From Azorinus chamasolen (lineage: Eukaryota; Mollusca; Bivalvia; Cardiida; Solecurtidae): a DNA stretch of 64,000 nucleotides. The stretch lies in contig OY755242.1 in NCBI GenBank assembly GCA_963576725.1, positions 23,072,156 to 23,136,155 on the forward strand, in the 5' to 3' direction. The translations under genes were made by a program, and so were the position numbers. The notes under the pieces are model-generated. The model was not told where the DNA came from, made no database searches, and saw nothing but the letters and a program-made list of their open reading frames with translations. Numbering within the stretch: the stretch's first letter is position 1; each line of letters begins with the position of its first letter. Positions 32,099-43,456 of this stretch are shown here, in pieces.

Positions 32099-33915
32099 AA
32101 TGGTTTCAAGCTACAACATTCTAAAGTTTTCCTTTTCTCTAGTTAATGCTCCTTTTCGGTAGATTTATTCAAAGAGGTTGGATCTAAAAATATCCTATGA
32201 GGTAATGGGTTAAGCTTATGTTATCGTGAACAGTAAGTACCTGCGTTGAAGCCGCATTAAAATTACGCATTTAGGCAATCATGCTTTAACCACATTACAT
32301 AGAGGATCTTACATGAGTGTTCATTATTATTGGAATTAATAAATGAGTCGTTTTAAAGCGATAAAAAACGAGCTTTAGCTTTAAAAAGACGAATTTAATA
32401 AATCCAATAATCATAAACACGGATGCAAGATTCTATTTATAGCATAACAAACACAGCCGATTTTACAGCCGATTTTTCAGCAGTAACGGGAATTATTCCT
32501 TACATATAGAAATTATCAATGAAATGTGTTATCAGGTTCGCTAAGTGACTGGAACAAAGTAGGTCCGTTTTATAGACTTACTGTCATATCAACCAGGATC
32601 TAATTTAGATTTCTCTGATATTTAATTTACGTGTGATAGTTTATGATTAAAAACAATTAAATGATTAAATGAAGATCAACATACATTTCGCCTACTCGTC
32701 ACTGTCAATCAGATTCAAAATGCGCCTTCGTTTTGATGGAATGAGCCCTTCATTAGTGTTTTATACACATAGACATAGAAATTTCCACCGTGTAAAATAT
32801 CTCGATTCAAATTCAGTGAAAAGGTTTATTGAAATGGACAGAATATTCGGTAAGCCTTCGAACTGCTGCAGTGTTGGAACAGGATTTTCGCGATCAGCTG
32901 TTTTGGAGTATACCATGTTGGAAATATGTTTGTGCTGTGCTGGATTCAGATTACTGTAGTTATTGCTTGACGAGATAAAAGTCTTGCGACGCAAGAAAAT
33001 TTAAAATTGTGGCGGCAATGTAGAATAGATTGTTCGGGTCGGAGTAGCTGGTGTCTAGGTCCTTTTTGGCATATATTTTGTAGGTATCTACTGGACAGGG
33101 ATAATGATTTGTGTTATTTTACCAAAATTAAGGCGCAAGTACCAACATTCCTTTGAAATATATTGTGACTCAATCTTTGAAAGATAGGTCACCGTCCGCC
33201 AGTTTGTTTGTTTTGACAGCGCGTGCGCATGAATACAGTTAGGCCGTTCGAATGTTATTCACTAGTGAATATATGCCCGTGAATATCAAAATATATATGA
33301 TAGCGTTACGTCACGCTGGAGCCACGAGTTAGGTTATAAAAAGATTTAACAAACCTCGATTGGCTGTAATATGATAGTGAAGTAATATGACAGTGAATTT
33401 ATCTTTATTGGTTTACTTTACCTGTCAAATCGATCTAATGTTGGCGAATACAGAAACTGAAATAATCAAACCCTGATAGAATTTACAGTAAAATTTGAAG
33501 TTACGAGGCTGTGTACAGTTTCTGTTCAGGTAATTTTGTTCAACAAGCTAGTAGGTACTGTGTAACCATTTATCTCATGAATATTCATGTAAGAATATTG
33601 CTATCATGAATATAAATTGGCTGAGTTTGTACGATGTCATTATGAACGAAGCATGTTCATTGTGGCAGAAACGGAACAATCGTTCCTATATAATTTCATA
33701 AACCAACATACCAGACTGTGACCATACGACAGTAGCCGACTGAAATCGGTCTACTCTGTACAAAACACGTCAACATGCGTCTTTTCTGGCGAAGGATTAA
33801 TATGAAATAACCCGCACGCTAAATATCTCAGAAAGCAAAGAAGGAAGTAAATGTTTACGCGCAAACAACCCGAGATATTGACAAACGAAAGTTGCATTAA
33901 CCCTCATCCCGCTGT

Positions 33916-34505
33916 CACTGTTTAAACTATGTAGATTTTTCTTTCAGTCATTTAATTGGTGCCATAACACAGAATTATAACGCCCGTCAACAGCGGCGTA
34001 CCCCCTTATGGTTCATGTATGTGTGTAAGGCTCAAAATCTTCGGTAAGCTTTGCAGAAACTGAAAGTCAGAAATCGAATCGAGAAGGGGGTCATATTTTG
34101 CCTCATTGTAAGCTTACCAACTACGCTAAACATTTTCTAACACTGTTGATATATGCATTTGAGCCCGAAATTAACGTTGAGTTACCTAGTTTGTGGCACA
34201 GATATACATTTTGTCTTTTGGAGACGTTTGAAAATAATGTCGAGTGTCCGGTTTAGCCATTAGAGGTAAAAGTGCACTGTACGGTTTAGACCCGATTTTG
34301 TTTGTACGGTTTAGCCACGATTTTCTCTCGAAAAACTGTACGATTTAGACACAAAACAAATGCTACCATTTGAATCTGCGCTGTAGGTCTAGATAGTATA
34401 ATCCCAACTATTTATTATGGATCTTCCTTCATGCAATGCATGTTTGCGATCATGACAGCATATCACACACAATTAGGATCGAGGTCAGAAGCACAGTATA
34501 TAATT
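33916..34505 (+). repeat. Left arm of large inverted repeat (33.9-53.9 kb)
   Basis: About 590 bp matching 53355-53939 in reverse complement at roughly 80-85% by eye. It begins CACTGTTTAAAC. Near its inner side are four iterons of TGTACGGTTTAGAC type (34245, 34278, 34303, 34337), spaced 25-34 bp. No target duplication is visible at the outer ends, so a single-transposon origin is not proven. Confidence 0.8.
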
Positions 34506-35212
34506 GGTTTAAACGTATTTTATTTTCAAATATTTGCATGAATATTGAAATGATAACACAAAGGAAAAAAAAGGATGGAAACGAAAACAAGACTGCTTAT
34601 TGTGTTTCTCCCCCATCACCACAACAACTGCACTCGCTTTATGCAGAAATGACTGCCCGTTATTGTACCATATTAATTGTACTGAAAACTAATTAAATTA
34701 ATTAAGCAGGATATATCAGTTTATACAAAAACTTTTTGATAAAGATACTTCAGAATAAAATAAATAAATAAATAAATAAATAAAAGAAACAAAAAAAGGA
34801 AACGAAGAATGACATATATATGTAGAGAGGTATAGGATTTTGAGCAGTACAAGCACATTCGAAAGAAGTTGAGCGTTACCGAGTTTATTAGAATCGTTTG
34901 GATAAACGGATGTACAGCTTCGTCTATAATGATGTTTGTATAATGATTTAAAAGAGGATCACCTAACACAAAGGCAGACGGGGACGGAGTAATGAATCTG
35001 GCAATATCATCAAAAAGTTGTTTTCCTTCGTTGGTTTCCTTCGTTGGTATACATGTATTTGTAACAGCTTAAGAAGAGTGAGTGAGTGAGTTGGGTTTTT
35101 CTTAAGAAGAAGTGCGATGCGTTCTCAACGAGGCCACATGTACACAAGGCAGTGTCAGATATGTTCTTTAAGAGTAGGTCATGGTTCAAGGAACTTCAGT
35201 TTGTACGAATGG
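34506..35212. other. Unassigned DNA with a (TAAA)n microsatellite
   Basis: It holds a (TAAA)n run at ~34757-34785 and AT-rich DNA. No gene is supported. Confidence 0.5.
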
Positions 35213-35698
35213 AAAAGTAGTAAAGTCAAGCAGGCAAAGCCACATGCAAGACGCAACCACCACCAAAACACCGATAGACAGCATGACACACACACATACA
35301 CAACCACACACCCAAACGCACACACACACACACACACACACGAAATGAACACAGAAAACACCAAAAGACACACAAGAAACAGGGACAAACGTTCCACAAC
35401 ATGAACAAACCACAAGCACAAAGACGCAAGGAAAACAAAAGGAAGGGTGACAAAGAGAGTACCGCCTTGGCACGGTCAGCAGCAAAAACACCACTGGGGG
35501 TTTAAACCGGTTTACGGACGTCCTAACCTCACACTAGCTTTACAAATATTGTAAATAAAGGTATCCCCGCTGGACTTACCCACAACATAGACGACGGTGA
35601 ACACAGGACAACATGTAAAACATAGCATAATAACTGTGACAAACCGTCAAATATGTACTCAATGACTTTGCTGAAGTCAGAGCACCTGCAGGTAAGCC
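35213..35698 (-). mobile_element. Penelope-like RT element, subfamily A, 3' half of a copy split by the 16-kb element
   Basis: Minus-strand 3' UTR from the terminal ATGGAAAAGTAGT to GGTAAGCC. It includes the (CA)n tract and the three-hairpin module (~35455-35515). The UTR stops at TAAGCC (35693-35698) and resumes at 51754, where TAAGCC is repeated and continues GTTAAGG as in intact copies (compare 12141-12155). Confidence 0.92.
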
Positions 35699-36490
35699 AG
35701 TAGTATATGTTGCCCTGTATTCGCATTACTTGTGGTTGTGGTTGCCCCTTAACCTTGCCCCTTAACCTGTCCTAGAACGGGGTGACCTTGAAGCGACCTT
35801 GAGGTGACCTCGTCCTAGATAGAGGATGACCTTGTAAGGTGAGACGGTGTACGTGATCACGATGGGGTAAAGAATGCGTTAACGAGCATATTAATCACGC
35901 GTTATCTGATCGGAGTGACAGCTCATTAAGATATTTCAATAGAAAGGATAGACATCCCGTGGCCATTAAAACCGCAAGAATGCGACGAAGTGACAGGTGT
36001 GCCTCATTAATAACGCGTTATCTGATCGGAGTGACATGTCATTAAGACATTTCAATAGAAAGGATAGACATCCCGCCGCCATTTAAACCGCAGGAATGTC
36101 ATTAGGAGACCGGGTGTGTCTCATTCATCATCCTTTAAGGGTTGGAAGTGACAGGTCATTAAGATATTTCAATAGAAATGATACACATCCCGTCAGCATT
36201 AAAAATCCGCAGGAATGTCATCAAATACGAAATGGGTCTCATCGTGACCTTAACCCTTTCCCTCATATAAACGTGTTTTCACGGATCTGCAAACAGAGTA
36301 GACCCAGATCCTATTATGAGCCGTCTGATCAGGCTCTGCTCTATTTGCTAGGGGGATTTTATAGATCTGTTTCTTTTACTTTCTAAAACAGACACAATGT
36401 TCCATCTTCCATATTTCATTATACTTTTTTGACCATGAATATTCAGTAGGCATTGATATTTGTAATAAACATAGAACAGGGAAAGGGTTA
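35699..36490 (+). repeat. Left terminal inverted repeat of the Polinton-like element
   Basis: It contains GGTGACCTTGAAGCGACC-type sequence, then three ~120-bp units with CATTAAGATATTTCAATAGA, GGATAGACATCCCG and CCGCAGGAATG. Its inner end is a 'CCCTTTCCC' MITE (36245-36490). Confidence 0.9.
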
Positions 36491-36632
36491 AGGAGCACGG
36501 CCTCATAAACTGAGTTAAATCAAAACTCCGGGTGATAGTCGCATTTGTTGTCTTTACTAGTGCAACACCGAAGTCGAGCTAAACGAGATTTATCAACTTT
36601 TTATCTATTTGTAATTGTGTTGAGCTTTTGAT

Positions 36633-36662
36633 ATGAATAGTACTCTCTTCTTGGACGTAAAG
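36633..36662 (+). CDS. Candidate 10-codon first exon in the Polinton-like element
   Basis: ATG AAT AGT opens MNSTLFLDVK followed by a strong donor (AAAG|GTAAGT). The exon's 3' end lies in a ~165-bp tandem duplication (36648-36813, 36814-36977), so the donor and TTCTTGGACGTAAAG occur twice. The rest of the transcript is not identified. Confidence 0.35.
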
Positions 36663-36977
36663 GTAAGTTTTGATTTTAACTTTTTTTGTTTCATATATAT
36701 TAATTATATTTTGTTAACGAATAAGAATTTCGGGGGACGTTATTATTACTGCGTGTAATAACTATCTGTGAACCCCAAACACAGAGTAACGATACTTAAC
36801 TTTGAAATTCTCATTCTTGGACGTAAAGGTAAGTTTTGATTTTAACTTTTCTTTTCATATATATTAATTATATTTTGTTGACGAATAAGAATTTCGGGGG
36901 ACGTTATTATTACTGCGTGTAATAATTATCTGTGAACCCCAAACACAGAGTAACGATATTTAACTTTGAAATTCTCA
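36648..36977. repeat. Tandem duplication, 166 bp x 2
   Basis: Two units of 166 and 164 bp, nearly identical. Each has TTGGACGTAAAGGTAAG, AATTTCGGGGGACGTT and CCCCAAACACAGAGTAACG. Confidence 0.92.
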
Positions 36978-37024
36978 TTCCTCACGGTCCGTTGCATATC
37001 AGAAGTACAGTTACGTTATTCTAA

Positions 37025-37565
37025 ACCGTTATCTCGTTACAAGACAATCAGTCAGATAGACAGACATATAAACGGATGGAGAGACGAACAGGCGTGCAAA
37101 CGGACAGTCAGTTAGACAGACAAACGGAAAGAGGGACAGGGCGACAGACAGAAGGACATACAGAAAGAAATACATACAGTGATACAGAAAGACAAAAAAT
37201 ACATACAGAAAGACTAACAGACACAAATACAAACAAGCGAAAAGAGGGAAAGACCGACAGACAAACAGACAGACAGACACACGGAAAGAGGGACAGGACA
37301 ACAGCCAGACAGAAAGACAGACGGAACGATATACAGAAAGACAGATGGACAGACAGAAAGACAAAGAAATGCATACAGACAGACAGAAAGAAAGACGGAC
37401 AGACAGATGGAAAGAACGAGAGACAAACGGAAAGACGGACAAACCGACAGACGTACAGAAAGACAGACATAAAGGCATACATAAAGGCAGTTAGAAAGAC
37501 ATATAGAAATGCAGACAGAAAGTCGGACATACAGAAAGACAGCCAGAGAAACAGATAGACAAATT
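37025..37565 (+). repeat. GACA/GACG-rich minisatellite tract
   Basis: About 540 bp of short repeats such as GACAGACAGAAAGACGGAC. Several reading frames on both strands are open simply because these repeats lack stops; the translations are Arg/Thr/Asp-rich or Ser/Leu/Cys-rich and not credible proteins. Confidence 0.93.
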
Positions 37566-38185
37566 CGATTATTAGACTCAAATCAGTGTCTGGGCGTTAA
37601 TATATTAACACACAACCAAACGCATGTGGTTTATTTTCACTCATTACAAACCCAATTTCATAATAACGACATATTGCGTACAGTCACTCTATTATTCACT
37701 CGCACTGTTCACATTTAAAACTCCTTGTTTCATTCGCTTCCACCATTGCGCCAACGTTGACCCGAATGTCTCACCATACCTATAATGTAAAAAATCATAA
37801 CCGGTTTTAACAAACTATATCATTTTAAAAAGAGAGGAAAATAATGGAGGGCTTTAGGAATTTGTTATTTGCCTAAAGTTTCTTATTTAAATCGAGTTAT
37901 AAACATTTATTTCTCCACGACGAGCTCAATTAATTAAATCACCGATCTAGTGACAAAACGTTTTGCCGGTTTTGACAATACATTTAGCCGGGTTTTTTTC
38001 CTCTCTGTGACTAACAGACAATGCCTTAGACATGAAATAAATAAGAAAGACCTCGACAGATACATATAGACGTTAATTCAATATGATATACAACAAATGG
38101 CGCGTTACCCGGTTAAAACACCTGCTGCTATATTTTGTTTCTCACTGGGTTAATGGGAGTGTAAAGTTAAATCTGATAGTACTTA

Positions 38186-38690
38186 CACTGGGGGAAACGT
38201 ATCCCGGATATTGCTAATAAATGAGCTGTATTTTGACGCAACGGAGAGAACAGGAGTGCAACGAGGGTAAGTAAATGTGTATTTTCTCTTAATTAGTTCT
38301 TTTTCGGCAATTGACAGGTGGTGCTTTAGATTCACCATACTCATATTATACACGATATATACATGATTTGGAATCAAACAATGCAAACGACGGGGAAAAT
38401 CACAAAATGAATGCCGTGCTCGCGAAAGAATGCATAACCCTCTCCCAGATCTTTTCATTTTACTGAAAGACGGAATCAAAATATAACATTCTGAAGTGAG
38501 CGATCGTTTTGAATATCATTCAAATATGTATACTGAAAATTTCAGTCATATTGGTTCAAGTTTGACCAAAATATGGCCACAAACGAAAAGTCGGTTAGTC
38601 ACTATTAGTGTACTGGGGATTGATAAACGGTGTACTGGGTATTGCATATTGTCAAAATTTGGTGTACTGGGGATTGCACATTACACTTTA
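38186..38690 (+). repeat. Left inverted repeat of the 7.7-kb element
   Basis: It pairs with 45430-45931. Frames across it (38183-38479 minus) and across the mate (45637-45888 plus) look alike only because they are the same repeat. Confidence 0.85.
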
Positions 38691-38959
38691 GTTGTTTTTT
38701 TGCTTATTTACCAGCAAAATAATTTGAAAAGACCTCTGAAAAGTTAATTCAGGCAATATTCTTCTATTTTCATCATTTAGTAGTGTTTAAAGGTCTAGTT
38801 TTGACTTGATGGGGTGTTAATTGGATTGTTTATTGTGGTTGGGTCCCACCATGCTTGATTGTTATTGCACCATATTAACCCATATCCTCCAGTACTTTCG
38901 TCTGCTTTGAAATTGCCGTCTGCAAAACAATATTTAGATCTAAATACGATTTGTACATA

Positions 38960-39155
38960 CATCAGATGCTCTATGCTATGCTATCTCTGATCTGGATCCA
39001 AACTGTTTGCAAATAACAGACAAGTGGCCACCAGCAGGATTTATATAAGGATAAATTGTAACTAACGCTTATCCTGCTGGTCGTGTCTTGACTGTTATTT
39101 GAAAACAGTTTTGGATCCAAATCAGATGCTGCATAATGCCGCGTCTGATCTAGAT
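38960..39155. repeat. Fold-back MITE, ~80-bp arms
   Basis: Left GATCTGGATCCAAACTG..CAAATAACAG..CCAGCAGGA, right TCCTGCTGG..CTGTTATTTG..CAGTTTTGGATCC. The ~40-bp centre is AT-rich. It is non-coding. Confidence 0.8.
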
Positions 39156-39159
39156 CCAG

Positions 39160-40957
39160 GCTGTTAGATTTAAAATACATTTGTCTCTGAGACCTTTTGA
39201 ACTAAAATATGCACATATATTGCTGCATGATATGGGTTTAGCATCTATCAATTAGAACCCTACTGTGCTAACTGGCTTGCGGTAAAGGGGTAGTTATGAA
39301 CCCCTATAATAGGTATTTAAGCGTTGTTAAAATATGCCCTATCCATCGATGTAATTCAGCAGGGATCGGATAGCCTGAAAACGTTAGTTGTAATATTCTA
39401 GCAATACATATTCTTTATGTACAGCGTCATATTGAGACAGAAAATGATTTTCAAACTATTTCATATGAAAAAAATGCATTAAAAAATGTTTGTTTATTTG
39501 TTTCAGATATTACGTCTCTTTAACAGTTTTTCAGTCATATTGCGACGTCCAGCTAATTACTGGCGGAGGGAGATACCAGATACCCTTTATACACCTTTTC
39601 AGATACAAATCAGTAACTGGGTAGAAGTAACTGGTATCAGAACACCAATTAGCCGCAAATGCCCCATGGTGTAGTCAAAAGTTACAAGTCCACTGAGAAT
39701 TAGTGTCAAATATTTTGCCTCAAAATAAAGTAGCAATGTTTTCATTGGATTTTCATCATTTTGTGTTTATCATGTAGATATACATGGTTGTCAGAGAATA
39801 GATACAATGCTTGTCTGTCTGTTATTCTAGAATGGGTTTGTGAAGAACTTGTTTGAACCTAAGTAACATGTTCCTGTTTAGTCAGTGCCTCTGTCAGAAG
39901 TGTCAAGAAACTGGAGTGCAAGATATTCTTCTTACATAACACATGACACCCCAGTGTTTTGCATTTTTCCGTTATGCATGAACTTATCTTTGAGGACAAT
40001 ACAGACGGGTTCCTGTGTTGGGTATAAAAGTTGACATTTCTGCACCTTGTACTGTAGTTGATGCAGTTTTATATGGGGCAGCCTATTTTGTGGGGACCCA
40101 TTCTAAAAAATCAATGTCGCCGTTATAAGTCAACTGATATTTCGCCAATTAAAAGCAATTAATGTCGTGTCATTGTTTTTCTCTATTTTTCATTATATTA
40201 GGATTATTTCATAAACATTTTTATGGTATAAAATGTTGTTCTGAATGGCTTTCCAGGCCTTTAAATCTGCATGGGGTGGCGGATTTGTATGTCGCCATGG
40301 ACATTTTTAGTTTTCATTGTACCCATAATATAGTGTAAAATGTAATAATAAATGTAATAATTCCCGATTTAAGCCCCTGCATTTAATTATTATTAATGGA
40401 TGTTTTTCACGAAGACAAAACGGCGCTAAAGCAACCAAACATTAAAATACACCGACATGCTAATGCAATGTCGCCAAACCTGACCTAATCTATGAGGCTA
40501 AACTATAACGGTAAATAGAATATCACATACTGCACGATGATTCTGCAATGCCTTATTCATTCACCCTTTAATAATGTATATCATGTGTATGAAAAAAGAT
40601 TTTTACCAAATTCATCTATGGAAAAAAAATTCAGAGGCCAAGTTTCTAAATTACACTTCGGGAATTTAGCTTTCTAATCTACGAGTCACAATCACAATAA
40701 GCATAATCGTTTCCCCTTGAAAAACTTTTTTATGTTTGTTTTGTCAATTTTGTGTACTTAATAACCTATTGTTTATCAAAATTTAATGAAAAGTACTTTG
40801 AGAAAGCATATAAAATTTTGCTGGCCAATCAAATACAGCGGAAAAGAAAAAATCCTAATCTACGAGGCCTAATTTACGAGACAAATATCTTTCTTGAGTT
40901 GCCCCTTCCATCATTGCCGAGTGTCATGCCACTCAATTACATCTTATTCAATACTTA
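39160..40957. other. Interior of the 7.7-kb element, unassigned
   Basis: AT-rich with no recognised protein. Scattered TAATCTACGAG/TAATTTACGAGAC motifs near 40676 and 40855 recur in other forms at 41577, 43528 and 44435. Confidence 0.4.
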
Positions 40958-41350
40958 ATGGAAAAGTAGTAAAGTCAAGCAGGCAAAGCCACATGCAAGA
41001 CGCAACCACCACCAAAACACCGATAGACAGCATGACACACACACACACACACATACACACACACAATCACACACACCCAAACGCACACGCACACACACAC
41101 ACACACGAAATGAACACAGAAAACACCAAAAGACACACAAGAAACAGGGACAAACGTTCCACAACATGAACAAACCACAAGCACAAAGACGCAAGGCAAA
41201 CAAAAGGAAGGGTGACAAAGAGAGTACCGCCTTGGCACGGTCAGCAGCAAAAACACTACTGGGTGTTTAAACCGGTTTACGGACGTCCTAACCTCACACT
41301 TCTCTCAAAGTCACCCTAGCTTTACAAATATTGTAAATAAAGGTATCCAC
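40958..41350 (-). mobile_element. Penelope-like RT 3'-UTR fragment, subfamily A
   Basis: Minus strand: terminal ATGGAAAAGTAGT, an expanded (CA)n tract (41035-41105), the CCGCCTTGGCACGG hairpin and the palindrome (TAAACCGGTTTA ~41268), then truncation at ATAAAGGTATCC. The rest of the UTR and all of the RT are missing. Confidence 0.85.
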
Positions 41351-41871
41351 AGTCACATGTAAATAATTCATGAAATATGTCTGTCTGCTACATAATTCGT
41401 CTACACAATTCCCTAAGAAAGCGGTGAGTTATTTGACATTTTGCAGAAATAGCTTACAGGATTGCCTTCTTGAATTTGTATACATATTATTTCTTAATTA
41501 TGATTTGAATACCGAATTATCGACGTATGAACAAATATTCCACATGAAAGTTCGGACTCGTAGCTTAGATTAAATTGTCCCGTAGATGAGGATGCCAATA
41601 TCAAAGTATTTCTACACATTTTTTCAAACGTAAAGTAAGTTTAAATTATGCCAGTATAATACAAATCTATTCAGAAATAATAAATGGTTCAATAAAAACA
41701 AGATTGGCAATGTATTAATGGCATTTATTTGTAGAATTTTTCAGATTTTTTTTTCACTACTATATTTACGTTTATTTTTGTTAAGTCACGAACATGTTTA
41801 CTTGGTATTTCTTCTACAAAAAGAGCAAACATTCACTTCATTGCATTTATTCCTATTGCCCAATCTACATA

Positions 41872-43456
41872 CGAGGTGTGTTCAAAAAGTTCGTAGACAA
41901 TGATTACTGAAGCCTTTTTAGCGTCGTTATACCCCTTATACATTCATAATAGTGATCTATGCTCTGAATGGCATTTATACTCAAAATTTGACAAAATTCA
42001 TCAAAATAACCTAATAGTTATGTGTTTTTTGAGAATGAACCTTTTACTTAGCGCCGCAGGTCGAATTGCAATACTTTTTCTAATACATAACATTATGTGC
42101 AAACACATTAAAAATGTAGGATGACGTTTATTTTACCGCTCCATAAGCATCGTTCTTGTGACGTCATATAACGTTAATTTGAATGTCATCTGACACGTGT
42201 GAGGGTTCCTACGAGATCCGTTCTGCATGCTTGTATCGGAAAACGGACAAGAAAAATGACGTCTTTTGATAAGGAGGAACAGCGTACGGTGATAAAATTG
42301 TGTGTTTCCTTGAAAAAGTCACCAACTGAAACAATTGATCTTTTCAAATCTGCGACCGGGAAGCCGTCTGTGTGTAGATCGCTTGTTTACAAGTGGCATC
42401 GGCGGTTTTCTGACGGGAGAGGATCGAACAAAGACAATCAGAGAGGTGGTCGCCCCAAGGTTCTGGACGACGCCATTTTGACGTCGGTGGAGGAAATAGT
42501 GAGGGAAGACCGCCGCGTAAGTTTGAGAGAAATAAAAGAGAGGCTTGGAGTAAGTCTCGGGACTGTGCATAATGCAATGAAAAGACTCCGCATGAATAAA
42601 GTGTGTGCTAGATGGGTGCCGCGGTTACTGAGGCCTGAGGACAAAAGCCGACGAGTAGACTGTTCCCGCAATTTTCTAGCGCGATATCGCCGTGAAGGAG
42701 ATAATTTCATCAACAGAATCATCACAACAGATGAAACTATGATTAATCTCTATGACCCAGAGACAAAACGAGAATCGTCTGTTTGGAAAAGATCGTCATC
42801 ACCTCCACCAGTGAAGGCCAGAGTGGCAAAGTCAGCGGCGAAAGTTATGTTCATCTTCTTTCTGGACAGATATGGCATGCTTCTTATCCACCCGGTTCCC
42901 GAGGGGCAGACAGTAAATGCAGAGTATTATTCAAGACAATGCACCGCCGCATACAGCTAGGTCTACCATCATGGATATTGAGTTTAACATCGGTTTCGAG
43001 CGACTGAACCATGCGCCATACTCACCCGATCTCGCACCTTGTGACTTTGAAGTTTTTCCACGATTAAAGAAAGATCTGCGAGGAACCCGCCACGAAAGCC
43101 GTGAACACCTGATTCATAATGTGAACAGTATTATGAAGTCATATAAAAAAGACTGGTATAAAAATATTTTTCTGTCTTGGGTCAAACGGCATGAAAAGAA
43201 CATTGAACATGGCGGGTGCTATTTCGAAAAGTTGTGACGTCGTGTTACGGTAAGAGACGTTATCGTCGATAACGTCGTTTGAGCTGCCCCGCGGATTATA
43301 TGGTGAACGTCTTTAAATTATCACTAGAAACCCGTCGTTAACTGAATCTATAAGACTGGAAAGACCGTCTGCTCTATACAACACAAACCCTGTAATGGTA
43401 TTTTGTCAAAATAACGAAATATTCCAGGTGTCTACGAACTTTTTGAACACACCTCG
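41872..43456 (+). mobile_element. Mariner-family element with internal deletion (1,585 bp)
   Basis: Perfect 28-bp inverted repeats (41872-41899 and 43429-43456, starting CGAGGTGTGTTCAAAAAG) are flanked by TA on both sides. It has a ~355-bp leader before the transposase ATG, which is long for the family. Confidence 0.95.
42256..43237 (+). pseudogene. Mariner-family transposase, frameshifted
   Basis: The ORF starts MTSFDKEEQRTV (an upstream in-frame ATG at 42199 is possible). The DNA-binding domain with a 'GRPKVLDDA' hinge and RWVPRLLRPEDKSRR is intact, as is the first catalytic Asp (TTDETMINLYDP). After 'NAEYYS' the frame shifts; the second half (42917-43237) has QDNAPPHTARS and YSPDLAPCDFEVFP, giving second and third Asp with 35 residues between. 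About 25-30 residues normally found between YYS and QDN are missing, so an internal deletion caused the shift. It is inactive as encoded. Confidence 0.9.

Larger units (their letters stand above)
29667..33911 (+). repeat. Segmental duplication, copy 2 (~4.2 kb)
   Basis: It follows copy 1 in direct orientation after a 94-bp spacer (29573-29666). It ends at CATCCCGCTGTC, exactly where the left arm of the large inverted repeat begins (33916). It holds the more complete versions of the fold-back and of the RT N-terminal fragment. Confidence 0.93.

Noticed and set aside
34721..34969. Phe/Leu/Tyr-rich frame
   Set aside because: Antisense reading of a (TAAA)n microsatellite.
37029..37581. Several 150-160-residue open frames on both strands
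   Set aside because: They lie wholly in a GACA/GACG minisatellite that lacks stop codons; composition is extreme and no start context or domain supports them.
38183..38479. 98-residue frame with a close relative at 45637-45888
   Set aside because: Both lie in the inverted repeats of one transposon; their similarity reflects the repeat, and one is shortened.
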